IMG/VR virus record: IMGVR_UViG_3300026530_000001
Coordinates: 1 to 62,106 of that record
Source: a virus
Length of the DNA: 62,106 nt
Reading direction: 5' to 3' (one strand)
The notes beneath the pieces were generated by a model. It did not search any database. It was not told the DNA's origin and saw only the letters and a program-made list of their open reading frames with translations. Position numbers and translations under genes: made by a program. Of this stretch, positions 14,828-22,907 are shown piece by piece. How positions within the stretch are numbered: the stretch's first letter is position 1; each line of letters opens with the position of its first letter.

Positions 14828-17800
14828 ATGACACCTCAAGAACAACTCACCCGTCAAAGCCCACCTCCACAGATTGATCTTGATTCTGCGATCGAACAGC
14901 TCCGCACTAAATTCAAAGTTCCGGCCATTGTTGTACAGCGCATGGTCAATCAAGAGTCAGGCGGTAACACGTCTGCTGTATCTCCAGTTGGCGCTTTTGG
15001 ACGTTTTCAGGTGATGCCAGAAACACTCAAAACGATCAATCAACAGACCGGAAAGAATCTCGATAACAGTAACCCTCTCGACAATGCGTATGCGGGTTTG
15101 TATTTGCTCAAACAGAACTATGACAAGTTTCGCCAGGGTGCGCCATCTGAACGAGGCGCATGGATGAGGGCGGTAGCTGCTTACCATGCCGGGGTCGGTA
15201 ATGTTCAGAAAGACCTGGCGAGTGGCGGGATGGGAATTCCCGATGTTGGGGATGGCTTAATAAACACTCGGGACCATGTTTTCAATATCTTTGAAGGGAC
15301 GAAGCCGGAAGATTTCGGACAAGCGGAGCGACCGGTCGATCAACCCAAACTGTTAACACCAAAGACAAGTGTAAGTCTTGGTGAGGGTGCTATTGACGAA
15401 ACGGTTAAACCTGAGCCGATTAAGTTCACGCCCGCGGATTCAACCGAATCGAATCTGAATCGACTGGCCCGGTCATCACAAAACTTAGCAGAGGTGGTTC
15501 GCGCTCAAGGCATTCAGTTGCCTGCGAACCATCCTGATCTTTTAGGGAAGCACATCGAGGCACGATTCGATCAACAACCTACCGCAGAGCAGGTTGACGA
15601 TGCGCTTCTGGAGAAGTTGGGAAAAGGCTATGGTGACGTCGCCCAGCGGTTCCGCGCAGAGATGGGCGTTCCGTTGAGTAGCGGGGCCGCGGTCGAGCAA
15701 CAGCCAGACGGATCATTTGTCGCGCACGCACGACCGACGCAGGGATTTATTGACGCTGTTAATGCTTATGCGCTCGGGGGTCGGCAGGCTTACGAAGCGA
15801 CTTTGAATGCGCAGACCGTAGGCAGGGCGGCGGTTGCTCGCGATATGCGGGCTGAATTGAAGCGCGGGGAAGGTATCGCGCAAGACATCGGGCAAGCCGG
15901 AACTCGGGAAACTCTAAGGTCGGCGCAATTCATGCAGAACCTTGCTGACCTCGCGCGATTGAAATCCCCTGAAGACGATCCGAACGCCCAAGCTATTGCG
16001 AGAGCGGCACAAACCATTCCTCAGCCGACAACGTGGACGGGATCGGGAGCCGAAGCGGGCCTTGGGACGCTGGGAGCAATGAACCGTGCGGAGGCTTTAG
16101 GCGGCGGTGCGGGCTTCCCAGCCAGTCAGGCGATTGAAGCATCTCAGAGAGGCCCAGAAGCCGCATACAAGGCTGGAATCCTGAGTCTGCCGATAATCGC
16201 TGCTCCGGCCATCGGGAGTGCCGTAGAAGCTAACTTGCTCACTCCGGCGCAGCGCCAAGTATTACTGCGGACTGCGGGTAGTGCAGGGCTGGCAGGCGGC
16301 GCGGCGGCTGGTGGTGCTACTCCACGCGAGATCGCTGAATCCGCGCTCACGGGCGCGGCATTTCCGGTTGGCGCCCGCGAAGGCAATCCTGACGTACCAA
16401 TGGACATTGCCGCTCGGGAAGCAACGACTCTCGGGGTTAATAGAGCGCAAACCGTGCCTGATTTCCAGCGTGAGATCGCGGCTCGTGAAGCATCCGTTAA
16501 TTCCCTGCCGAGTCCACGTGGCGTCAGAGTTCGCGATCAGTTGCGTGGCGTTCAGCCGGCAGAAATCTCAACGACACCGACACGACCTCCGGCGATGGAG
16601 CAAGTTCCTGAAAGTCTCGGAGTAGTTGGGCCAACGAAACCGGTTGTTCCCGTTGAGGAAGGTGCAAAACTAAATCGTTGGCAACATCGAGATTTCGGGT
16701 TGGTTACTGAATCAGCAAGTCAATCAGGGGTAACGCGCGGCAAGGTTCGAGTGCTCGCTGAGGACGGATCGGAGCATGTAATTCAGCGTCCGAACATGCG
16801 CGGCGAGGGCAATCAGATTGCCGTTCCGGTTAGGCAAAAGCCGATTGACGCTAGAGCCGAAGATACAGCAGCGCAGGCTGCGGAGAATGATCCGTTTAAG
16901 GTTATCGACCGCAGAATGTCCGCTCAGCCTGAAGCACCGCCAGAGACTTCAATTCAACCCGCACAATCCACGTCGCAAGAGGCTGTTCCCGTCGCAGCCT
17001 CCACGCCTTCTGAGGGTGGAGTATCTGTACCTCCAAAGACTGAAGGCAAACCTGTTGAGCCTGCGGTGCGCGCCCCTGAGCCGTTAACGCGCCAACGAAG
17101 CCTTCCCCAGACCCTAGAACGAGCGGGCTTGCAAGGCGGTACAGATCGAGACTACACGGTCGTGACAAATCCCGAAGCCTTGCAGCGCGCAACTCAGAGA
17201 ATAGAAACTGACGGAGTTGATCGTGCAGCGTCAGACTTGGCGGTTAAGAAAGACATTGGCGCAGAAGATACTGCGACCGGAATTCTATTGATCCGCCAAC
17301 TCCAAGAGCAAGGGAAGTTGGAAAAGGCTGTTGACGTTGCTAGTGATCTCTCTCGGAAACTGACGCAAGCGGGACAGGCAACCCAAGCCGCGTCAATCGT
17401 GTCTCGACTGTCCCCCGAAGGCGTGTTGCTTACCGTTCAAAGACAGTTACCCGAAGGGCAGAAATTAACCCGAGGGCAAACTCAGTCGTTAATAACGCAA
17501 GCTAAAGCCGTCGAGTCCGCAGAATCCCGAGTTGCTGCAACTGAGAAGGCGATACAAGACTCCGGCGCTTTACCTGTTACAGAAAGTGCGGCAAAGCAGA
17601 GGATCGGAAATCTTCAAGAGCGGTTAACCAGAATGGAACAGGAAGCCCGCGCGCGACTTGATGCTCGGAAGGCTCAAATGATTGCCGCCACCAAAGGGCC
17701 GAGGGGCCAGCGCGGAGCCGCCGTGAATCCTGCCGCAGTTGCGTTGGACATTGGAGACTATGCTGTTATTGGCGCTGCGAAGATAGCTCGAAAAGGAATT

Positions 17801-19273
17801 GATTACGGTCAATGGACCGCCGAGATGTTGAAAGACTTCGGCGACGATATCAGACCGCACTTGCGCCGAATCTATACTGATTCTTTTAGGCTCTACGAGG
17901 ATCAGCGAAAGCAGTTTCTTCAAGAGTCGAGGACTCGGGGCGCACTCAGAGCGCAGCCGGACGCGAAGAATATTCAGGCGGTTATCAACGACAGATTGGA
18001 TGCACAAACTGCCGCAAGAAAAGCCAGGGCAGACTTGGCGCGGACGTTCCGCGATCTCACCGCGACTCCTCTTCAGAGATTGGGACGCACGATCGTTGAC
18101 GTTACAGGATTGACGCGAGCATTGACGACGACCGCCGATCTTTCGTTCGGATTTCGTCAAGGTAAGATGGGTCTTGCGCGTCATCCTCGCATTTGGGCTG
18201 ATGCTTTTGTGAAGCAATTTAAGGCACTGAACACGAAACAATATGAACGATTGGTTTCCCAACTTGAAACTGATCCCGACTTCAAATATGCCCGCCGATT
18301 TGGGTTAGACATGACATCGGTGGGAGCTTCTGAACACGCGCCGCTAGGAGTCAGAGAAGAAGCGTTTCAATCGCGTTTTGTCCAAAAGTTGCCGATTGTT
18401 CGTCAATCCGAACAGGCATATTCCACGATGGCCGATCATCTTCGGATGGGGTGGTTCAAAGATTACATGGGGAATCTCAGGAAGCTTGGTCTTGATCCTG
18501 ATAACCCAAACGATCGTCCAGCATTTGAAGAGGGCGTGAGCCTAATCAACAATGCAACAGGAAGAGGCAATCTTGGAAAGAGATTACAGGGCGCATCCCC
18601 GGCTTTAGCTACTGTAGCTTTCAGTCCGCGATTCTGGGCCTCTCGATTGAAGATGTTGAGCCTTCCATTTGATCCGCGCACGTACACAACGATGTCTCGG
18701 CCGGCGCGCGTGGAAGCTTTCAAGACCTTGTTTGCTTACGGTGCTTTGGTCAGTTCACAACTTGCCCTAGCTAAAGCTTCTGGCGCTGAAGTGGATACAG
18801 ATCCAAACTCACCTGACTTTCTCAAAGCCCGTTGGGGTAAGTTGCACGTTGATTTCTCGGCCGGGTTTCAAAGTCATATTCGAGTGGCGTTGCGATTGAT
18901 GCGCGCCTTCTACGAGCGACAACAAGGGCGACCAAGTAAGACCGAACCACTGGACGTGCTGGAGCACTACGCGAGAGGTAAAGAGTCTCCTAACTTCTCA
19001 CTCATTCACGACCTATTCTTGAGTAAGAAAACGAAAGTCAGAGGCGAGACTTACGGAACTGATTTCAAGGGCGATCCCACTTCATTGGTTGGCGTTCCCG
19101 GCAATCGCAGAGATACGAGTGCTTTGGCTAATCGCCTTATCCCAATGGTTATTTCAGATGCTTCTGATGCTTATGATCAATCTGGCTTGACTGGCGTTGC
19201 GGAGGTATTGCCTTTGTCTGTTATCGGTGAAGGCGTTTCAACTTACGATCCGAAGAAAAAGCGCGGACATTAA
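14828..19273 (+). CDS. Giant internal virion protein with lytic transglycosylase domain
   Basis: 1481 residues. The first ~135 residues form an SLT (soluble lytic transglycosylase-like) domain: catalytic Glu43 in NQES, GAFGRFQVMP at 55-64 and AAYHAG at 117-122. The remaining ~1350 residues are Gln/Ala-rich, contain a glycine-rich hydrophobic patch (about 475-500), long helical stretches and a basic C-terminal third. Large multi-domain proteins like this (T7 gp16 type) are ejected into the cell and open a path through the wall. No tape measure is found elsewhere, which supports a short-tailed particle. It follows the 421-residue protein after 3 bases. Confidence 0.8.
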   Translation: MTPQEQLTRQSPPPQIDLDSAIEQLRTKFKVPAIVVQRMVNQESGGNTSAVSPVGAFGRFQVMPETLKTINQQTGKNLDNSNPLDNAYAGLYLLKQNYDKFRQGAPSERGAWMRAVAAYHAGVGNVQKDLASGGMGIPDVGDGLINTRDHVFNIFEGTKPEDFGQAERPVDQPKLLTPKTSVSLGEGAIDETVKPEPIKFTPADSTESNLNRLARSSQNLAEVVRAQGIQLPANHPDLLGKHIEARFDQQPTAEQVDDALLEKLGKGYGDVAQRFRAEMGVPLSSGAAVEQQPDGSFVAHARPTQGFIDAVNAYALGGRQAYEATLNAQTVGRAAVARDMRAELKRGEGIAQDIGQAGTRETLRSAQFMQNLADLARLKSPEDDPNAQAIARAAQTIPQPTTWTGSGAEAGLGTLGAMNRAEALGGGAGFPASQAIEASQRGPEAAYKAGILSLPIIAAPAIGSAVEANLLTPAQRQVLLRTAGSAGLAGGAAAGGATPREIAESALTGAAFPVGAREGNPDVPMDIAAREATTLGVNRAQTVPDFQREIAAREASVNSLPSPRGVRVRDQLRGVQPAEISTTPTRPPAMEQVPESLGVVGPTKPVVPVEEGAKLNRWQHRDFGLVTESASQSGVTRGKVRVLAEDGSEHVIQRPNMRGEGNQIAVPVRQKPIDARAEDTAAQAAENDPFKVIDRRMSAQPEAPPETSIQPAQSTSQEAVPVAASTPSEGGVSVPPKTEGKPVEPAVRAPEPLTRQRSLPQTLERAGLQGGTDRDYTVVTNPEALQRATQRIETDGVDRAASDLAVKKDIGAEDTATGILLIRQLQEQGKLEKAVDVASDLSRKLTQAGQATQAASIVSRLSPEGVLLTVQRQLPEGQKLTRGQTQSLITQAKAVESAESRVAATEKAIQDSGALPVTESAAKQRIGNLQERLTRMEQEARARLDARKAQMIAATKGPRGQRGAAVNPAAVALDIGDYAVIGAAKIARKGIDYGQWTAEMLKDFGDDIRPHLRRIYTDSFRLYEDQRKQFLQESRTRGALRAQPDAKNIQAVINDRLDAQTAARKARADLARTFRDLTATPLQRLGRTIVDVTGLTRALTTTADLSFGFRQGKMGLARHPRIWADAFVKQFKALNTKQYERLVSQLETDPDFKYARRFGLDMTSVGASEHAPLGVREEAFQSRFVQKLPIVRQSEQAYSTMADHLRMGWFKDYMGNLRKLGLDPDNPNDRPAFEEGVSLINNATGRGNLGKRLQGASPALATVAFSPRFWASRLKMLSLPFDPRTYTTMSRPARVEAFKTLFAYGALVSSQLALAKASGAEVDTDPNSPDFLKARWGKLHVDFSAGFQSHIRVALRLMRAFYERQQGRPSKTEPLDVLEHYARGKESPNFSLIHDLFLSKKTKVRGETYGTDFKGDPTSLVGVPGNRRDTSALANRLIPMVISDASDAYDQSGLTGVAEVLPLSVIGEGVSTYDPKKKRGH

Positions 19274-19479
19274 GCTCGGGATTTTGTGGCGAGGTAAGCG
19301 AAGAAGGTAACGAGCGCGACGGCGGCGATTTGAATAAAGAGTAACGAGACGTTCACGCTCTGACTGCCGGTTCGATAGAAAAAGTGGTATCCATAGGGAT
19401 AATGCCAGGGTGGGAACAAGAGCATTAGAGCTATGATCCCAGCTCCGATTAGGAATATCGCACGTTGCGCCTTTGTCAC
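19270..19479 (-). CDS. Small membrane protein on the opposite strand
   Basis: 69 residues with two hydrophobic helices (about 6-22 and 45-65) and the segment LLFPPWHYPYGYHFFYRTG between them, a pattern recurring in small bacterial membrane proteins of unknown role. It starts with GTG without a strong ribosome site. It reads against the virion operon between the giant internal protein and terminase, as accessory moron genes often do. It could be expressed from the prophage. Confidence 0.5.
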   Translation of the reverse strand: MTKAQRAIFLIGAGIIALMLLFPPWHYPYGYHFFYRTGSQSVNVSLLFIQIAAVALVTFFAYLATKSRA

Positions 19480-19521
19480 GAGGACAGAAGAGTATTCCCA
19501 CCCGCATTCTCTGTCAAATTT

Positions 19522-19539
19522 CTTCCGCCATGGCGGACA
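19522..19539. repeat. 18-bp repeat with 14-bp palindrome, copy 1
   Basis: CTTCCGCCATGGCGGACA occurs here and again at 56664-56681. Its centre TCCGCCATGGCGGA is a perfect 14-bp palindrome. This copy lies in the gap before the small terminase gene; the other is inside a coding sequence. Confidence 0.75.
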
Positions 19540-19592
19540 CTTTTCGTCTCGGTTCCAAGAAATAAAGGTAGAGAATCGGCTAGGCTTTTAGG

Positions 19593-20045
19593 GTGACGGA
19601 AGTTACACATAAAAGAGCCCGCAAAGGGCCAATGTTTCTTAAGGAATTGCGCGAGAATGGTGGGTTTGTTGGGAAAGCCTGCGAAGCTGTTGATGTCTCG
19701 AAACAGTCGGTTTACAGGTGGCGCGCAGAGGATAGTGAGTTCGCTGCTGATTGGGATCGCGCCGTTGACTTTGCGACCGAAGACCTAGAAAAAGAGGCGC
19801 GACGGCGTGCGCTTCACGGTGTTGATGAGCCCGTTTTTTATAAGGGAGAGCAATGTGGGCTGATTCGCAAGTATTCAGACACTCTGCTTATGTTCGCAAT
19901 TAAGGCTCGCAAACCTGAGTACCGCGACAGCATCAAGCTCACGATCGAAGATGCTGACAAGCTAATCGACAGTGCCGCGAAAACGCACGGATTACCCTTA
20001 CCTGAGACCTTCGGCGGCGAGCCGTTAGAGAAACCCGAAATGTAA
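19593..20045 (+). CDS. Terminase small subunit-like protein
   Basis: 150 residues. An N-terminal HTH (GGFVGKACEAVDVSKQSVYRW, about 24-44) is followed by the family's typical middle: EDLEKEARRRALHGVDEP, then RKYSDTLLMFAIKARKPEYRD. It would recognise the packaging site and load the large subunit. It starts with GTG. The large terminase follows after 43 bases. Confidence 0.85.
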   Translation: MTEVTHKRARKGPMFLKELRENGGFVGKACEAVDVSKQSVYRWRAEDSEFAADWDRAVDFATEDLEKEARRRALHGVDEPVFYKGEQCGLIRKYSDTLLMFAIKARKPEYRDSIKLTIEDADKLIDSAAKTHGLPLPETFGGEPLEKPEM

Positions 20046-20088
20046 GTCTCCCGCCTGTGGCGACCCGTAAGAACGCTCAGTAAAATGG

Positions 20089-21885
20089 ATGATTCCGCAA
20101 ATCCAACTAGGCCCGGATGTGAACACATGGCCGGAGCCTCTACGGAACCGATATTTCGAGAGGCTGAGAGCAAGTCGGTCGTCCATCACTGGCTATTCTC
20201 CGCACACTCCAACTCCCCGCCAGCAACTCTTTCTTGACCTCGAAGACCTTGAGGCTTTCTATGGCGGCGCGGCTGGCGGCGGTAAAACAGACGCCTTGTT
20301 AATGGCCGCACTTCAGTATGTTGATGTTCCCGGCTATTCAGCACTGTTGTTAATGAAAAGCTTTGCTGACCTGTCGAAGCCGGGAGCGTTGATGGATCGG
20401 GCGCATGAATGGCTAACAGGAACCGGCGCGCAGTGGCATTCACTAACGAAGAGTTGGGAGTTTCCGAACGTCGGAGGCAAGGCCGCGACCCTTAGTTTTG
20501 GCTATCTTCAGAATGACGCCGACAAGTACAATTACAGAACTGCGGAATATCAATTCATTGGAATAGACGAACTCACTCGCTTCCTCGAAAAGACCTACAC
20601 ATATCTCTTCTCTCGCCTGCGCCGATTAAAAACAGCTTCGCAAGTGCCAATCAGAATGCGGTCGGCTTCTAATCCCGCCCAACCTGGAGAGCCGGGGATG
20701 CAATGGGTTGAGGGTCGATTCATCCCGGAAGACTTCGATCCGCAAGTCGAAGCTCGATTGGCGCCGAGAGTGTTGACGAAGGAAGGTGTTGACGATCGAA
20801 CCAGTCGAGTGATTACGCGATCGTTCGTGTTCGCCCGTGTCGAAGACAATCCTTATCTCGACGCTGCTGAATACGATCTAGCCTTGTCGGAACTAGACGC
20901 GGTGAGTCATGCGCAGTTGCGTGAAGGTGACTGGAAGATCCGAGCGCGGGGCGACATCTACTGGATGTTCGATCCGCAGTATGTATTTGTCCCGTGGAGT
21001 CGATGGCAAGCAGCGATTGGAGTCAACCAGATTCCTGATCATTGGCTGCTTACAGTGTCTCAGGATCAAGGAACTTCAGATGAGCATATCGGCGCGACGG
21101 GATGGTTCGCTACTGCGGCAAAGGACAGTCCGGTACAAGATTTAGTTGCGATGTACCGGGCTCACATGGTCGTTGAGCAGTCCCCTTCCGAAGTTGGCGA
21201 CGCGATTCTAACGATGATGGGCGCGCGAACTCCGCAGGAAACAGTAAATGCTGCATTGCGCCCTGATGGCTTTGGAGGCACCGCGGAACGCTCTCGCGCA
21301 ACTCGCTGGCTGAACTCACACGAAGCCAAGTCAGAACGACTTGAATATCGGAAGATAGGAATTAACTTCTCGTCATGGGTTGCGGGTCCAAATATCGGCA
21401 TTGCCCAGATGCGCAACTACTTGGCAATCGTAGATCGAGATAAGCCGAACCCGTTCTTTCCTGAGGTGATGGGTCGATCTCGTTTCGTTTGCGTGGTTCC
21501 TGATGAAGACTGGCCGCGACGCCGGCCCGATTCTGTGTGGGCCAGAGTCGAAGCAGAGTTTTCAGCCTATCACTACAAGCAATTGACTTCGGGTGAGCCA
21601 ACTGCCCAAGTGGTGCCGCATCCGCTATTTAATGATTTCATGGACGTGATTCGAGAAGCCGCCTATTCAGCTTTCCCGCCAATCGTCCCTCTTACTCAGG
21701 CCCAACAGAACGAAGAAAAACTACGGCCGGAAATAAGACTCCCGGCGATTCGCAAGGAGGAAGACCCGCTAATTCAGCAGGCAAAGATACAAAGTCGTGA
21801 CTTATATCTGAAGAGAATGGAAGCGGAACAAGGGCGCGCAAAACATAAAACGGTGGTTCCCATTAAAATTCAGTTCCGTAGATAG
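20089..21885 (+). CDS. terL: Terminase large subunit
   Basis: 598 residues. The packaging ATPase is marked by Walker A GGAAGGGKT (59-67) and Walker B FIGIDE (156-161). The C-terminal nuclease domain starts near 320, with Asp326 in VSQDQGTSDE as a candidate catalytic acid of the RNase H-like fold. It would translocate DNA into the prohead and cut the concatemer. Length is normal. The start has only a weak ribosome site, so initiation may depend on the small subunit upstream. Confidence 0.92.
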   Translation: MIPQIQLGPDVNTWPEPLRNRYFERLRASRSSITGYSPHTPTPRQQLFLDLEDLEAFYGGAAGGGKTDALLMAALQYVDVPGYSALLLMKSFADLSKPGALMDRAHEWLTGTGAQWHSLTKSWEFPNVGGKAATLSFGYLQNDADKYNYRTAEYQFIGIDELTRFLEKTYTYLFSRLRRLKTASQVPIRMRSASNPAQPGEPGMQWVEGRFIPEDFDPQVEARLAPRVLTKEGVDDRTSRVITRSFVFARVEDNPYLDAAEYDLALSELDAVSHAQLREGDWKIRARGDIYWMFDPQYVFVPWSRWQAAIGVNQIPDHWLLTVSQDQGTSDEHIGATGWFATAAKDSPVQDLVAMYRAHMVVEQSPSEVGDAILTMMGARTPQETVNAALRPDGFGGTAERSRATRWLNSHEAKSERLEYRKIGINFSSWVAGPNIGIAQMRNYLAIVDRDKPNPFFPEVMGRSRFVCVVPDEDWPRRRPDSVWARVEAEFSAYHYKQLTSGEPTAQVVPHPLFNDFMDVIREAAYSAFPPIVPLTQAQQNEEKLRPEIRLPAIRKEEDPLIQQAKIQSRDLYLKRMEAEQGRAKHKTVVPIKIQFRR

Positions 21886-21930
21886 AACCCTCGAAGCGTT
21901 AAATCAGTAAACCACGGGAGATTAAAGAAA

Positions 21931-22425
21931 ATGGCAAAGACGAAAGCAGCATCGAAGAAACCAGTACCGGGCACACCGGGAGATCCGACCGATCATTCCA
22001 AGCCAGCAACCGCGATTGCGGCCCAGGTTGATCCGAAGGGGACATCGGGTGCCACGATTAACGCCAAAAGTACGGCAGCGACCGCGGTGAGCCGGGAAGA
22101 CCAAGCCGCCAAAGACAAGAAGAGCATGGAAGAGGATCAATCAATCGCCGGGAAGATTCTACGCTCTGGACTGTATTTCGTTCGCGACCATAGCACGGGC
22201 GAAGATTATGTGGGCATTAGTCCGCAAAACAATCCAGACTCGTCAGAAGCTTCCAAGCTGCGATCTGCGGTGACGCCGCTGGGTGTGGTCGCTCCTCGAA
22301 CCGGCATGGTGGTCAGACCGAAGGATGGGCCAGCGTTCACGATCGGTGAAGGGTTCGGCCCTGGCTCGAATCCGGGTGACTGGGCCAGGGTAACGAATCC
22401 CGACGGTAAGCCCCTGTTTGCGTAA
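21931..22425 (+). CDS. Hypothetical virion-region protein
   Basis: 164 residues: a low-complexity Ala/Lys/Thr/Pro N-terminal half (1-70) and a compact beta-rich C-terminal half (GLYFVRDHSTGEDYVG onward). It lies between terminase and portal and abuts the next start directly (TAAATG). No family recognised; a minor head protein is possible by position. Confidence 0.55.
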   Translation: MAKTKAASKKPVPGTPGDPTDHSKPATAIAAQVDPKGTSGATINAKSTAATAVSREDQAAKDKKSMEEDQSIAGKILRSGLYFVRDHSTGEDYVGISPQNNPDSSEASKLRSAVTPLGVVAPRTGMVVRPKDGPAFTIGEGFGPGSNPGDWARVTNPDGKPLFA

Positions 22426-22605
22426 ATGCCGAAAGACAGTCTTCATCGGTTTACTGACGCCGAGCATCGGCAGGCAATGAAGATCAGGGCGTCCTACATT
22501 AAGCGCGGTGTTTCAGAGGAAGAAGCCGAACGCCGCGCTTGGGCGACGGTGAACGCCGAGAAATCAGAAAAGAAGATCGGGTTAGGGAGTTTGAGAAAGA
22601 AATGA
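22426..22605 (+). CDS. Small EAER-motif protein, copy 1
   Basis: 59 residues containing RGVSEEEAERRAWATVN, a motif in small bacterial proteins often labelled plasmid-stabilisation or hypothetical. A second, shorter relative lies on the other side of the portal gene at 25434. It starts with the base after the preceding stop and ends in an ATGA overlap with the next gene. Confidence 0.65.
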   Translation: MPKDSLHRFTDAEHRQAMKIRASYIKRGVSEEEAERRAWATVNAEKSEKKIGLGSLRKK

Positions 22606-22907
22606 GACTCCCGCGCTTTATTCTAAATCCTTCCGTTCGTCCGTGGATTCTTTTATGGCAACGGGAGCGGAGAGCGAATGCTCGTCTTCGCGCAGAGTTG
22701 CGGGAGTGGCAAGGGAAATTCCTTGAGAAAGTGAACACGCGCCCGCTATTCACGCCTGCCCCGAAACCAATAGACCTGGTTGATCGTCCGCCGATTGGCC
22801 CCACGGCGAAAGCGGCATATCTAAAAACTCACGTTTCGCCAAACGCCGTGCCTACTGCGGAAGACATTCTCGCAAGCGCGGAGAGAGCGAAGAATGGTAA
22901 CGGATGA
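22602..22907 (+). CDS. Hypothetical protein before portal
   Basis: 101 residues with a basic helical region (RERRANARLRAELREWQGKFLEK, about 21-43) and a Pro-rich middle. Both ends overlap neighbours by ATGA, so it is translationally tied to the portal gene. Unknown function; a minor head factor by position. Confidence 0.58.
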   Translation: MRLPRFILNPSVRPWILLWQRERRANARLRAELREWQGKFLEKVNTRPLFTPAPKPIDLVDRPPIGPTAKAAYLKTHVSPNAVPTAEDILASAERAKNGNG